Shown: positions 51,106 to 61,085, counted from the first letter of the stretch. The stretch is 64,000 bases of DNA from Fictibacillus aquaticus (GCF_002245695.1 NZ_NOII01000001.1:1426001-1490000), one strand, 5' to 3'. Numbers and translations: made by a program. The notes: generated from the letters alone by a model not told the origin.

Positions 51106-54100
51106 TTATTTAATTCTTACTGATACATCTGTCTTAGCAATGACCAAGTATTCTCCGACATATGCCTTAAGAACAAGCTGCTCAGTCGCCTCATCCCAGA
51201 CAAAATCTTCTCGGTTGAACTTGAACTGCCCCTTTTCTGATTGCTTATGTTTTCCTTTACTATCAAGGACTGGTGCAACACCATTCATTGTTACAGTGCT
51301 TTCATCATAATCAAACTTAGCAAGCAGCGGAACTCTGACAGTGAATGTACCTTTATTGGAGTTGATTACCTTAGGTGTCACTTCCATACATGCTGGAATG
51401 TATACGGTGATTTTCTTTGTATACGTTTGTGTTAATCCAGCATTGTCCGTAGCAGTAATCTCAATCGTGTAGTTACCAGGGAAAAGGAACATAAAGCATT
51501 GGCCTTTTTTATATTCCTTGCCATTTACTTTGATAGATTCGTAGGCAAGACCGGATACTTTATCAGTAGCTTCGTAATTAAGCTTAAACACCTCTCCTAC
51601 TGCGTAAAGATCCTTAAAATCTGCCGTAATTTCCGGCAATGTTTTATCAATTTTCAGCTCAGACTTTTTCGCTTCTTCAATGTTTCCGGCTTTGTCTGTG
51701 CTGTAGAAGCTGACTTGGTGAACGCCTTCCTCTGTGACAAGCTTTTCATTTCCTTCAGCAAACTCAGACCCGTTCAAAGAGTAGAATGTTTTATCCACGC
51801 CGCTCAGGTTGTCTGTTGCAGTGAGTTTAAGTGCAAAGTCTTCGGTTACCCACTCATTTGGAATGTTTGAAGTTGTTACTGGCGCTGTCTTATCAAGGTT
51901 GACGGCTACCGTTTTTACCTGCTCCACGTTACCTGCGTTATCAACGCTGTAGAAAGAAATCTCATGCACGCCTTCTTCTGATAGCTGAAGTGATGTTCCT
52001 TCTGCGAATTCTGATCCGTTCACAGCATAATACGTTTTCGCAACTCCGCTCAGGTTGTCAGTTGTCTTCAGCTCTACTGCAACATCAGCGTTTGTCCACT
52101 CTTCTGGAACGATTGCTTCAGTAACAGGTGCTGTACGGTCGATCTTCACTTCAGATGTCTTGGCTTCTTCCACATTGCCAGCTTTATCTGTGCTGTAAAA
52201 CGACAGTGTATGGATGCCTTCTTCCGTTAGATCAATCGTTTGGCCTTCAGCAAAATCTCCGTCTTTAAGAGAATAATAGGTTGCTGCGACTCCGCTTAGG
52301 TTGTCTGTAGCAGTCAAATTGACCTGAACGTCTGAATTTTTCCATTCTGACGGTGCATCAGATACGGTCACAGGAGCTGTTTTGTCATAGTTGAGCTCGA
52401 TAGTTTGAATATCTTCCACGTTTCCTGCTTTATCAACGCTGTAGAAAGAGACCTTAAATACTCCTTCTTCTATGAACTCAATGCTAGTCCCTTCAACAAA
52501 CTCACTGTCGTTAATGGAATAATATGTCTTGTCCACTCCGCTCAGGTTGTCTGTTGGATAAAGCTCCATCGTGTACTCGCTGTTTGTCCAGCCTTCTGGC
52601 GTGATGGCAGTCGTTACAGGAGCTGTAAAATCGATAAATAGCTTTTCTGTTTTTAATTCTTCCTTGTTTCCTGCTTTATCTACGCTATAGTAGGCAACTT
52701 CGTGTATGCCTTCTTCTTCAACGGTAAAGCTTGTCCCTTCAGCAAACTCTGATCCGTTCAGAGAGTAGAAAGTTGAAGCTACTCCGCTTAGGTCGTCAGT
52801 CGCTGTTAGCTGAACGCCGAAGCTTGCTGTGTTCCAATCTTCTGTTAAGTTGCTTGTTGTAACAGGAGCAGTTTCGTCAACCATGTATGAAATGGTTTTC
52901 GCTTCTTCTTGGTTGCCTGCTTTATCGATGCTGTAATAAGAGATTTCATAGCTTCCTTCTGGAAGGGCAGGAAGGATATTTCCTTCTGTAAGGTCTCCTC
53001 CGTTGATAGAGAAGTATGTTTTATCAAGACCGCTTAGTTCGTCTATTGCTGTGATCTCTGGCTGCGCTAGATCTGTGTTAATTTCAGAAACTGGAGCTGT
53101 TATGTCCAGCTTTACTGTGGCTGTTTTTACTTCTTCTACATTTCCTGCTTTATCTACGCTGTAGAAGGATACTTCGTGAACGCCTTCTTCTTCAACAGAG
53201 AAGCTTGTGCCTTCAGTGAATTCAGATCCGTTTATTGAGTAGAAGGTTGAAGCTACTCCGCTTAGGTCGTCTGTTGCTGTTAGCTGCACTTTAAAATCTT
53301 TCTTGCTCCATTTTTCTGTTATGTTACTTAACGTTTCTGGAGCTTGTTGATCCACAATAAAAGTGAGCGTTTTGGTTGCTTCTACATTTCCAGCTTTATC
53401 TGTGCTAAAGTATTCAATTTCATAGCTTCCTTCTGATAGAGCGGGTAAAATATTTCCTTCTGTTAACTCACCTCCGTTGATGGAGAAGTAAGTCTTAGCT
53501 AAACCGCTTAATTCATCTGTTGCTGTGATTTCTGGTAGTGCAAGATTTGTATTAATTTCAGATACAGGAGCTTTCTTATCAAGCTTCACTGTCTCGGTTT
53601 TAACTTCTTCCACATTGCCTTTTTTATCAATACTGTAGAATGAAACGGTATGGCTGCCTTCTTCTGTAATTGTGAATGCTCTTCCTTCTGCCATCTCACC
53701 GCTATTGATTGAGTAAAAGGTTTTGTCTACACCTGACCGATCGTCGGATGCGGTGAGTTTGCCATAGATATCATATCTATACCAACCCTCATCTAAATTC
53801 GATCTTGTTATTGGGGCTGTTTGATCCGGTTCAATGACCTCTGCTTCTGCTTTGCCATAAACTTTTGATTTTGTTCCAATACCTGAAACGGCATATAAAT
53901 GGTATTCGTAGACTCCAGGTTCAACATCTTCCATGATGTAGGATGTCCCGGTCTCAACCGTTCCCAAGTATTTTTCTGAACCATCTTTCATCACATAAAC
54001 ATTATAAGACGCAGCCCCTGTAACTTCGGACCAGTTCAGCGTTACTTGCAATTCCTTAACTTCAGCAATAACATTTGGTGCCCCAAGTTCAACTTCAAAT

Positions 54101-56304
54101 GTTACTTTATTTGAGATTTCTGACTCTCCAAATAAAGGACTAATAGCTGTAACTACGTATTCATGGGAACCATTAGGCAGTTTATTAATGGTTTCAGTGA
54201 ATAAATTTGTATTTTTCACGAAAACATTTTTACCATTTTCCACTTTGTAAATATTATACGTTGAGGCAAATTGAACAGATTTCCACGTAAGGCTTATAGA
54301 ATCTGTGTTTAATGGTGCTAACTTAAGAACAGGAGGCTGCATAATTGGATATTTCAACTTTATTTGAGTCTGCCCTGCTGTTTCTGAAGGTCCGAATCTG
54401 TCGCTATGAGCAAATACTTCGAATCCATGAGTTCCTTCTGGCTGATTTTTCAAACGATAAGAGGGATTAACGGTTGTTGCTACATGCTTTCTTTCGCCAT
54501 TAACCGTTTGATAGATGCTGTAACTATTTGCAAATTCCGCCGTATCCCAGTATAAAGCTATTTCATTACCGTTAATAATACTTGCTTTCAAATTTGTAGG
54601 AGCTTTCATTTCTGGATGGACCATATTATATTCAAACGGCATCGCCTGTTTGGACTCACCGAATCTGTCACTAAAAGAAGTGACTTCAAAAGATAATTTT
54701 CCTTCTGGCAAATTTGGCAGTGTATATTTTGTTGTATTATTATTTGAAGTTGAGCCTATTAGTTTTCTTTCACCATTTTCAAGTTGATAAATATTATATT
54801 TGCTTACATAAGAGGCTTCAGTCCAGGAAAGTATTATATCGTTTCCATTTAAAATTTTATATGTAGCTTCTGTGGGTGGCTGCATAATTGGATGAACAAG
54901 GTCATACTCTACGGAAGTGCCTGATGACTCGCCGAATCGAGAACTAAAAGACGTAATCTCAAATGAATAGTTTCCTTCTGGCAGATTTCTATGAGTATAA
55001 GATAGGCCGATTATGTTTTTTATTAGTGTTCGTTTACCATCTTGGATTTGATATACATTATAACTATCTGCAAATGCTGATTCGTCCCAAGTTAATGCAA
55101 TATCATTCCCCATTCTGACATCCAGCTTAACATTTGCTGGTGCAGTCATATCAGGATGGATAAGATTTAATTCTGTGTAACTAGCAGAAGCCGATTCTCC
55201 AAAACGATCACTTACTGCTGTTATTTCAATTTCATAATACTCTTCTGGCATGTTAAAAAGAGTAACATTTGTATTTTTACTGTTTTTCAAAAAAATTCTT
55301 TCGTTGTTTACTAGTTTATATATGTTATAAGATGATGCGTATTGAGATTCATTCCATTTTAAGTATAGATCATTGCCATTTTTTATAGCTGCCGTCAAAA
55401 TTTCTGGAGGTTGCATTTCTGAATAAACTAAATTATGTTCTACCATACTAGCATTGATTGATTCTCCAAAACGGTCACTTGAAGCAGTTACTTCATATTT
55501 GTAATATCCTTCAGGCTGCTTATAAAAAGTTTTAGATGTATAAGTACTGTCTATAGATGCAACTTTTACTCTTTCATTTTCAGTAATTCTATAAATGTTA
55601 TAGTTATCTGCAAACTCTGATGCAGTCCACTTTAAAACTACATCATTGCCATTACGGAGACTTAACGTCAAATCAGCAGGCGGCTGCATAACAGGATTAA
55701 TGATTTCCGTTTCTGCTTTAGCAGCCAAAGATTCTCCAAAACGATCGTGATAAGCTAAGACTTCAAAGGTGTACTTCCCTTCAACTAAACTTCTAGCATA
55801 GTAAGTTAATGAAGTTGTTTTCGTAAGGAGCTTTCTTTCACCGTTAAAAGTTTGAAAGATTTTATATCCAGCCACATTAGGAGAAGGCTCCCACCTCAAC
55901 TGTACTTCATTCCCGTTTTTTATAGTATGTGTTAAATTTTTTGGTGTTTCCATAACAGGATAAATGATATTAACAGACACAGGCACTGAAAGTATAGACT
56001 CAGTTGGTCCTGAAATTGCCGAAACAGCAAATTCGTAATTTCCTTCATTTAAAGTATTAACATAACCTGCATTGCTTGAACTCTCACTTAGAAATGTTTT
56101 TTCTGACCCATTTAACTGATAAATTTTATAACTTCCTGCACCTGACACTGCATCCCACGTCAGCTTAATATTTGTTGGAGAGTACTCGGTAGCCTTCACA
56201 TTAATAGGTGCTAATAGTTCACTAGCTGAAGCTGCTTTGTAAAGTGGAAGAGCAAAGTTTAATAGCATCACGAAACAAAGAAACAAGGACAAATTCTTCT
56301 TCAT
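51106..56304 (-). CDS. Giant secreted repeat protein (9 FN3-like + 9 OmpL47-like repeats)
   Basis: 1732-residue predicted exported adhesin. Signal peptide: MKKNLSLFLCFVMLLNF to KAASA. Residues about 28-825 are nine fibronectin type III-like repeats of about 88 residues, most with a DRFGES segment near the end. Residues about 826-1550 are nine Ig-like repeats of the OmpL47 type (DNLSGVxxTFYSxNGSE, VSFYSVDKAGNVEE); some are shortened to about 76 residues and alternate with 82-residue ones. A tenth divergent repeat and a C-terminal beta domain end the protein. No LPXTG, LysM or SLH anchor was seen, so retention is unclear. The start at 56304 follows AGGAGGATATTAAA; an open frame that extends 45 codons further runs through a riboswitch and is not coding. 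Expression is controlled by the c-di-GMP riboswitch. Confidence 0.85.
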   Translation of the reverse strand: MKKNLSLFLCFVMLLNFALPLYKAASASELLAPINVKATEYSPTNIKLTWDAVSGAGSYKIYQLNGSEKTFLSESSSNAGYVNTLNEGNYEFAVSAISGPTESILSVPVSVNIIYPVMETPKNLTHTIKNGNEVQLRWEPSPNVAGYKIFQTFNGERKLLTKTTSLTYYARSLVEGKYTFEVLAYHDRFGESLAAKAETEIINPVMQPPADLTLSLRNGNDVVLKWTASEFADNYNIYRITENERVKVASIDSTYTSKTFYKQPEGYYKYEVTASSDRFGESINASMVEHNLVYSEMQPPEILTAAIKNGNDLYLKWNESQYASSYNIYKLVNNERIFLKNSKNTNVTLFNMPEEYYEIEITAVSDRFGESASASYTELNLIHPDMTAPANVKLDVRMGNDIALTWDESAFADSYNVYQIQDGKRTLIKNIIGLSYTHRNLPEGNYSFEITSFSSRFGESSGTSVEYDLVHPIMQPPTEATYKILNGNDIILSWTEASYVSKYNIYQLENGERKLIGSTSNNNTTKYTLPNLPEGKLSFEVTSFSDRFGESKQAMPFEYNMVHPEMKAPTNLKASIINGNEIALYWDTAEFANSYSIYQTVNGERKHVATTVNPSYRLKNQPEGTHGFEVFAHSDRFGPSETAGQTQIKLKYPIMQPPVLKLAPLNTDSISLTWKSVQFASTYNIYKVENGKNVFVKNTNLFTETINKLPNGSHEYVVTAISPLFGESEISNKVTFEVELGAPNVIAEVKELQVTLNWSEVTGAASYNVYVMKDGSEKYLGTVETGTSYIMEDVEPGVYEYHLYAVSGIGTKSKVYGKAEAEVIEPDQTAPITRSNLDEGWYRYDIYGKLTASDDRSGVDKTFYSINSGEMAEGRAFTITEEGSHTVSFYSIDKKGNVEEVKTETVKLDKKAPVSEINTNLALPEITATDELSGLAKTYFSINGGELTEGNILPALSEGSYEIEYFSTDKAGNVEATKTLTFIVDQQAPETLSNITEKWSKKDFKVQLTATDDLSGVASTFYSINGSEFTEGTSFSVEEEGVHEVSFYSVDKAGNVEEVKTATVKLDITAPVSEINTDLAQPEITAIDELSGLDKTYFSINGGDLTEGNILPALPEGSYEISYYSIDKAGNQEEAKTISYMVDETAPVTTSNLTEDWNTASFGVQLTATDDLSGVASTFYSLNGSEFAEGTSFTVEEEGIHEVAYYSVDKAGNKEELKTEKLFIDFTAPVTTAITPEGWTNSEYTMELYPTDNLSGVDKTYYSINDSEFVEGTSIEFIEEGVFKVSFYSVDKAGNVEDIQTIELNYDKTAPVTVSDAPSEWKNSDVQVNLTATDNLSGVAATYYSLKDGDFAEGQTIDLTEEGIHTLSFYSTDKAGNVEEAKTSEVKIDRTAPVTEAIVPEEWTNADVAVELKTTDNLSGVAKTYYAVNGSEFAEGTSLQLSEEGVHEISFYSVDNAGNVEQVKTVAVNLDKTAPVTTSNIPNEWVTEDFALKLTATDNLSGVDKTFYSLNGSEFAEGNEKLVTEEGVHQVSFYSTDKAGNIEEAKKSELKIDKTLPEITADFKDLYAVGEVFKLNYEATDKVSGLAYESIKVNGKEYKKGQCFMFLFPGNYTIEITATDNAGLTQTYTKKITVYIPACMEVTPKVINSNKGTFTVRVPLLAKFDYDESTVTMNGVAPVLDSKGKHKQSEKGQFKFNREDFVWDEATEQLVLKAYVGEYLVIAKTDVSVRIK

Positions 56305-56339
56305 TTTAATATCCTCCTTTTCCACAGGAAAAAGCGCAC

Positions 56340-56368
56340 AAAAAAGCCCTGACAAGATAGTCAGGACT
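56340..56368 (-). terminator. Riboswitch-controlled intrinsic terminator in the leader
   Basis: On the minus strand AGTCCTGAC / GTCAGGGCT followed by TTTTTTG, between the aptamer and the ATG. A competing 8-bp pairing is possible between ACAAGGUA (56385-56378, just 3' of the aptamer) and UAUCUUGU (56359-56352) in the terminator, as in an antiterminator. ON or OFF cannot be decided by eye. Confidence 0.75.
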
Positions 56369-56385
56369 TTTCCCCTATACCTTGT

Positions 56386-56457
56386 GGCAACCGGCTGCCA
56401 TCCGAATAGTCGGTACAGGCCCATGGCTTTGCGTCTCACAGTTTCCTGTGATTTGCC
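56386..56457 (-). promoter_or_regulatory. Class I cyclic di-GMP riboswitch (GEMM-I) aptamer
   Basis: On the minus strand the consensus blocks appear in order: GGCAAAUCACAG, a GGAAAC (GAAA) tetraloop closing the first stem, UGUGAGACGCAAAGCC, AUGGGCCUG, a variable hairpin GACUAUUCGG, then AUGGCAGCCGGUUGCC. GGCAA at the 5' end pairs with UUGCC at the 3' end. These are hallmark GEMM-I elements (the GACGCAAAGCC block and the GAAA tetraloop with receptor). It is followed by a terminator and then the adhesin start. GEMM-I upstream of surface adhesins is known elsewhere in Bacillus and Clostridia. Confidence 0.93.
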
Positions 56458-56557
56458 TTTTTCACTGAAATTTATTTAATAAGTAAATATTAACATTACC
56501 TTATTCCTACTTAAATAGTTTTTTTTTCTAAAATTGATTTATTTTTCATATTCAGAA

Positions 56558-59500
56558 TTAATAAGATACTGCTTTAATACTAGTTTGAATCAGATAGCCA
56601 GAATAATAGATAGAAATATTACTTGTCCCCACGGAAATTGCTTTAAGCTTTCCATCTGCTGTTATTGAAATTCTATCTGATCGGCTGCTCGTAAACGTGA
56701 GCGCAGAATTACTTAATATTGTTTCTTCTCCATTCGACCATTTCGCTTTTACATTGCTGATGGTATATTCTTCTCCTACTTTCATAGATACAGGGAGTGG
56801 TGTACCTAATGTAATACCTACTAAAGTAGGTCCTGCTGTCACCTTAACTGCAGTACGAATTGTCTTATCCTTATAAATTACATCAACGTAACTGCTGCCG
56901 CTAGATATAGCATTAAGCTTGCCATCCGCATTGACAGAAAGGCGATCAGAGCGTGTGCTTAAGTATAATAGTTCGGCACTGTTAATTTCAGTAACATCAC
57001 CGTTGGTCCATTTTGCTCTTACCTTGCCGATTACATGTTCTTGTCCTATTTTCATTTCAGCAGGTATCGGTGTTTCAAGTTCAATACTTAGAATGGTTGC
57101 CGCAGCTTCAACCTTAACTGATGCAGTGATGATTAGACCGTTATATTCTATTGTGATATTACTGCTTCCGCTTGAGATGGCAGTTAACAGTCCCTCCGTA
57201 TTTACTGATACACGATCCGGACGTGAACTACTAAACTTTAAATCATGGATTGCTAAATCTGTAACAATCCCGTTTGACCAAACTGCTTTGACACCGCTAA
57301 TGTTGCTTTTGTCCCCGATTTTCATTTGAGCAACAAGAGGATTTTCTAAGTAAATGCTCGTTACAGAAGCTGGCGGCAGAACCCTTGTTGTTTTTGAGAA
57401 CGTTTTTCCTTCATATGTTATAACTATTTCTGAAGTACCTGCACTAAATGATTCAAATAAACCTTCGGCTGAAATAGTCACACGATCGCTTCTTGAACTA
57501 TTAAAAGTAACATCAGCTAAATTGATTTCTTTTACCGTTCCATCAGACCATTCTGACTGGAAGGAAAGCTGAACTTGTTCTCCTATGTTAATTTCTGACG
57601 GAATAGAATCTAGGTTAACGTTGACCAAGTCAGGATTGCCAGTTACGTGCAATACTGATTTTATTAGTAAGTTGTTACTGTTTACTGTGATAGTGACAGT
57701 TCCGCTTTTGGCATCGGCAGGAATTGATACATATCCATCTGGGCTTACTTGCGCAATAGCTTTATTTGAAGATGTATATGTTGTTCCTGCGTCAGCCTTT
57801 GTTACATCTCTTGTAGTGCCATCAGACATAATAGCTTTCACAACAAATTGTAATTTATTGTTTGTAAGAGATAAATCTTCTTCAGCTGGCGAAATAGCAA
57901 GGGAAGTTGCAACAGGTTTTGTTACCTTTACGTTTGTTTGACTTACCATGTTGTTATATTTTACTTGAATGATTGCAGATCCTTGAACATCACCTGAAAC
58001 TGCTTGAATAAGGCCATCTTTACTAATTGTAACTAGAGATGGATTACTGCTAGTATAAGTTATCCCGGTAGAAGAATTAGTAACATCTTTTCTGGCACCG
58101 TCGTAGACCTCAACTACTTTCATTTGTTCGGTCTTACCGGCATGTAAAATGGTTGATAAGGGTGTAACTTGCAGAACAGATTCAATACTGCCGCCATTGA
58201 TTTTCACTTCAAATTGTTTTTTGATTTCCCCATAAGAAACTTCTACAAATACATTTCCAGAATCTGCTTCGCTTGGCACTGACATTAATCCTGAAGAAGT
58301 GATTGCAAGCAAATTAGTTTTTGTTGAAGAATATTTTGTATTATTATCATTTGTAATGTCTTTAGCTGCTACAGCAGGGTTGCTATATTTTAACATTGGC
58401 TTTAACTGCAATGTTTGTCCGCTGTTCATTTCAGTAGGTACATCTAAATCAATGCTTTCCGGACTCCCCGGTGTTACTGTGATTTTCCCCATTACATTAA
58501 AATCAAGTTCTGAAAAATAAGCAATATTCTGCGCTCTAGTTGAAGGAGAATTTTCATTTCCTAACCAATCTCTTATGGACATGGTTTGAAACGTCCAAGT
58601 TCCTGTTTCATCAAACTTATCTATTAGTATTGTTGCCGTATAGAGACTGTTGTTTTTTTTGAAATTCACATTCAAGGTTCTTCCACTTGGCTTGCTGTAT
58701 GTTCCAGATAAGGAACTGTAAGTGATCCCAGAAATATCATCCTTGACTTCAACTGCAAGTTTGACTGCAGCTTGGGTAGATGAAATTTGCTCTACACTAA
58801 TTTCACGGTGAACAATCTCAGGCCCTTCCTTATCAGGTGTTGTCCCGGTAATTTCAACTGTACAATTTGTAAAGTCCTTTAAAATGCCGCTGCTATCTTC
58901 ATAACTTGTAATGCTTTGATTATTTCCTACGGCATCTGCCAGATAAACTCTTTTAAGAATCCAATTTCCTCTTTCTTCATACTGACCAATACTAATTGTT
59001 CCTGAAAAAACACCATCTGAATTTTTATATAGATATGCGTATTGTGTAGAACCGTCAGGCTTTTCATATTCAGCACGTATTGATGCTGCACCAGATTCGT
59101 TATCTGTTGCCTGAGCTGAAATTTTAATCTGTTCATTAGCCTGTACTTGCTGAGATTCAACAGATATGGATACTAATTTCGGTGCTTCATTATCCACAAT
59201 TGTACCGCTTACATTTACTTTGCAATGCTCAAAATTCTTTTGGTTATCTTCATTGTCTAAATAACTAGTGTATGTTTGGGAATTGCCTGCACGATCACTT
59301 ACATAAAGAGAGGTTAATAACCAGTCACCGCTTTCTTCATATTTCCCAATGGTATGAGTGCCTGTAAACTGACCTTCGCTGTTTTGATTAAGATAGATAT
59401 ACTCATGACTACCACTTGGCTTTTTATAAACAGCATAAATATAAGAAACACCTGTTTCGTTATCTGTAATATCGGCTTTTATTTCAATGTTTTCATTTAC

Positions 59501-60046
59501 ATTTACTTGTTGGGAAGTTACGAATATATCATGTAATAGAGGAGCTTCTTTATCTGTAGGTTCTGGAGGAGGTGTAACTCCGCTTACATTTAGGTGAATA
59601 TTTGAAAAGTCTACTTTTTCACCGTTATGCTGTATTGTTTGGTCATGCAAAGTTACATCATTGTCTTTTTTATCTTTTAAATAAATGGTTGTTGCTCTCC
59701 ACTCACCAGCAATATCTGTTTGATCAGCTGTCAGTGTCGCTTCATATTTATTAGTTGTCGAGTTGTAAACAAATTCTTTTTCAACTGTTTGGTTATTTGG
59801 CTTTTTGTAAATTATGTATCCTGAGTTAAATCCAGATAGTATATCAGATATTTCTGCTATTACCTTTATAGAATTAGTTGGACTTAGTTCATTGCTTGAT
59901 ACATTTATATTATTTAATAGTGGTGCCTTTAGATCAGGAGTCGGATCATCAATAATGACATCTGTGGCATATGCAATCCATTGCGGAAAGAGCAGTAAAG
60001 ATATGATTCCTAAACTCAATAATTTCCTCAGCAGCTTTTTACTCAT
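56558..60046 (-). CDS. Giant secreted Ig-like repeat protein (Big_2 type)
   Basis: 1162-residue predicted exported protein. Signal peptide MSKKLLRKLLSLGIISLLLF with cleavage near AYA. Four N-terminal repeats of about 120 residues follow (for example EAPLLHDIFVTSQQVNVNEN and GNWILKRVYLADAVGNNQS), then about eight bacterial Ig-like (Big_2) repeats of about 80 residues with SSRSDRVSVNxxG and ISSGSSNITIEY patterns. No anchor motif was seen. The start at 60046 has GGGAGGGTTATAC upstream. It follows hag in the same direction after the hag terminator, and no clear terminator separates it from the riboswitch and the second giant gene, so read-through is possible. Confidence 0.83.
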   Translation of the reverse strand: MSKKLLRKLLSLGIISLLLFPQWIAYATDVIIDDPTPDLKAPLLNNINVSSNELSPTNSIKVIAEISDILSGFNSGYIIYKKPNNQTVEKEFVYNSTTNKYEATLTADQTDIAGEWRATTIYLKDKKDNDVTLHDQTIQHNGEKVDFSNIHLNVSGVTPPPEPTDKEAPLLHDIFVTSQQVNVNENIEIKADITDNETGVSYIYAVYKKPSGSHEYIYLNQNSEGQFTGTHTIGKYEESGDWLLTSLYVSDRAGNSQTYTSYLDNEDNQKNFEHCKVNVSGTIVDNEAPKLVSISVESQQVQANEQIKISAQATDNESGAASIRAEYEKPDGSTQYAYLYKNSDGVFSGTISIGQYEERGNWILKRVYLADAVGNNQSITSYEDSSGILKDFTNCTVEITGTTPDKEGPEIVHREISVEQISSTQAAVKLAVEVKDDISGITYSSLSGTYSKPSGRTLNVNFKKNNSLYTATILIDKFDETGTWTFQTMSIRDWLGNENSPSTRAQNIAYFSELDFNVMGKITVTPGSPESIDLDVPTEMNSGQTLQLKPMLKYSNPAVAAKDITNDNNTKYSSTKTNLLAITSSGLMSVPSEADSGNVFVEVSYGEIKKQFEVKINGGSIESVLQVTPLSTILHAGKTEQMKVVEVYDGARKDVTNSSTGITYTSSNPSLVTISKDGLIQAVSGDVQGSAIIQVKYNNMVSQTNVKVTKPVATSLAISPAEEDLSLTNNKLQFVVKAIMSDGTTRDVTKADAGTTYTSSNKAIAQVSPDGYVSIPADAKSGTVTITVNSNNLLIKSVLHVTGNPDLVNVNLDSIPSEINIGEQVQLSFQSEWSDGTVKEINLADVTFNSSRSDRVTISAEGLFESFSAGTSEIVITYEGKTFSKTTRVLPPASVTSIYLENPLVAQMKIGDKSNISGVKAVWSNGIVTDLAIHDLKFSSSRPDRVSVNTEGLLTAISSGSSNITIEYNGLIITASVKVEAAATILSIELETPIPAEMKIGQEHVIGKVRAKWTNGDVTEINSAELLYLSTRSDRLSVNADGKLNAISSGSSYVDVIYKDKTIRTAVKVTAGPTLVGITLGTPLPVSMKVGEEYTISNVKAKWSNGEETILSNSALTFTSSRSDRISITADGKLKAISVGTSNISIYYSGYLIQTSIKAVSY

Positions 60047-60102
60047 GTATAACCCTCCCATACTAGCTGTATTGTAATGGTTCATTAGAACTAGTTTCTA
60101 TC

Positions 60103-60136
60103 TAAAAAAATGGGCTCTAGGATTCCCCAGAGCCCG
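60103..60136 (-). terminator. Intrinsic terminator of hag
   Basis: On the minus strand GGGCTCTGGGGAATCCTAGAGCCC followed by ATTTTTTT. Strong. Confidence 0.88.
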
Positions 60137-60165
60137 CTCACCTTTATAAAGGCTATATTGTTAGA

Positions 60166-60990
60166 TTAACGAAGAAGCTGTAATACACCTTGTGGCTGTT
60201 GGTTAGCTTGTGCAAGCATAGCTTGAGCAGCTTGTGAAAGGATAGAGTTTTTCGTCTGCTCCATCATTTCTTTAGCCATGTCTACGTCACGAACACGAGA
60301 CTCAGCTGCAGTTAGGTTTTCAGAAGCATTGTTAAGGTTGTTGATTGTGTGCTCTAAACGGTTTTGAAGAGCACCAAGGTAAGAGCGTCCTGAAGAAATA
60401 GATTCAATTTGAGTCTGTACTGCCGTAACAGCCCCATCAGCTCCTGCTTGAGTAGAGATATTAAGTGCAGCAACTGCAGTATGAGCAGCTGTAACATCAA
60501 CACCTGCAGTAGTGAAATCGATAGTAATTGTTTGACCAGCATCAGCACCAACGTGAATTAATCCATTGGCATCAGAACCGTCAAGAAGTTGCTTTGTATT
60601 GAAAGTAGTGTTGTCTTTAATTCTCTCAATTTCAGAAGAAAGCTGATCGAATTCAGCCTTTAGAGCGTTACGGTCCGCACCTACGTTAGTGTCGTTCGCT
60701 GATTGAACAGCAAGCTCACGTTGACGCTGTAAGATTGAATGAATTTCGTTAAGTCCGCCTTCAGCTGTTTGAATAAGAGAGATACCATCTTGAGCATTGC
60801 GGGATGCTTGATCTAAACCACGAATTTGTCCGCGCATTTTTTCTGAAATAGCAAGTCCAGCTGCATCATCACCAGCACGGTTGATGCGAAGACCTGAAGA
60901 TAATTTTTCCATTGATTTTGATTGTGCGTTAGCAGCACTGTTCAATTGACGGTGCGTGTTAAGAGCAGCGATATTGTGATTGATTCTCAT
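60166..60990 (-). CDS. hag: Flagellin Hag
   Basis: 274-residue filament subunit. The N-terminal D0/D1 part starts [20 protein letters not shown] and the C-terminal part ends [19 protein letters not shown]; the variable D2/D3 region is very small (about residues 140-185, rich in Ala/Thr/Val), so the filament is near minimal. The gene has its own SigD promoter, a CsrA-binding leader and a terminator. B. subtilis Hag is similar in size. Confidence 0.97.
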   Translation of the reverse strand: MRINHNIAALNTHRQLNSAANAQSKSMEKLSSGLRINRAGDDAAGLAISEKMRGQIRGLDQASRNAQDGISLIQTAEGGLNEIHSILQRQRELAVQSANDTNVGADRNALKAEFDQLSSEIERIKDNTTFNTKQLLDGSDANGLIHVGADAGQTITIDFTTAGVDVTAAHTAVAALNISTQAGADGAVTAVQTQIESISSGRSYLGALQNRLEHTINNLNNASENLTAAESRVRDVDMAKEMMEQTKNSILSQAAQAMLAQANQQPQGVLQLLR

Positions 60991-61085
60991 AATAATTTCC
61001 TCCTTGAAATGGTTCCGCCCACATCCTTGTGGTTGGTTTGTTTTTTGAACGAGCGTACTTTTACCGGCCGCTAAAAGTAACGCTT
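60991..61085 (-). promoter_or_regulatory. hag leader with CsrA-binding sites
   Basis: The leader contains a CCACAAGGATGTGG stem-loop (61032-61019) with GGA in the loop, the classic CsrA site BS1, and a second site at the Shine-Dalgarno sequence (CAAGGAGGAAA, around 61006-60996). A 5' hairpin AGCGTTACTTTTA / TAAAAGTACGCT occupies 61085-61052. This matches the known B. subtilis scheme where CsrA blocks hag translation and FliW releases it. Confidence 0.8.

Noticed and set aside
51600-53850. Regular direct repeats that might suggest a CRISPR array
   Set aside because: The periodicity is about 230-250 bases, within an intact reading frame; these are protein-domain repeats.
56305-56439. Upstream extension of the giant adhesin frame by 45 codons (start MRRKAMGLY)
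   Set aside because: It is the translation of the c-di-GMP riboswitch and its terminator. A proper signal peptide and AGGAGG site start at 56304.
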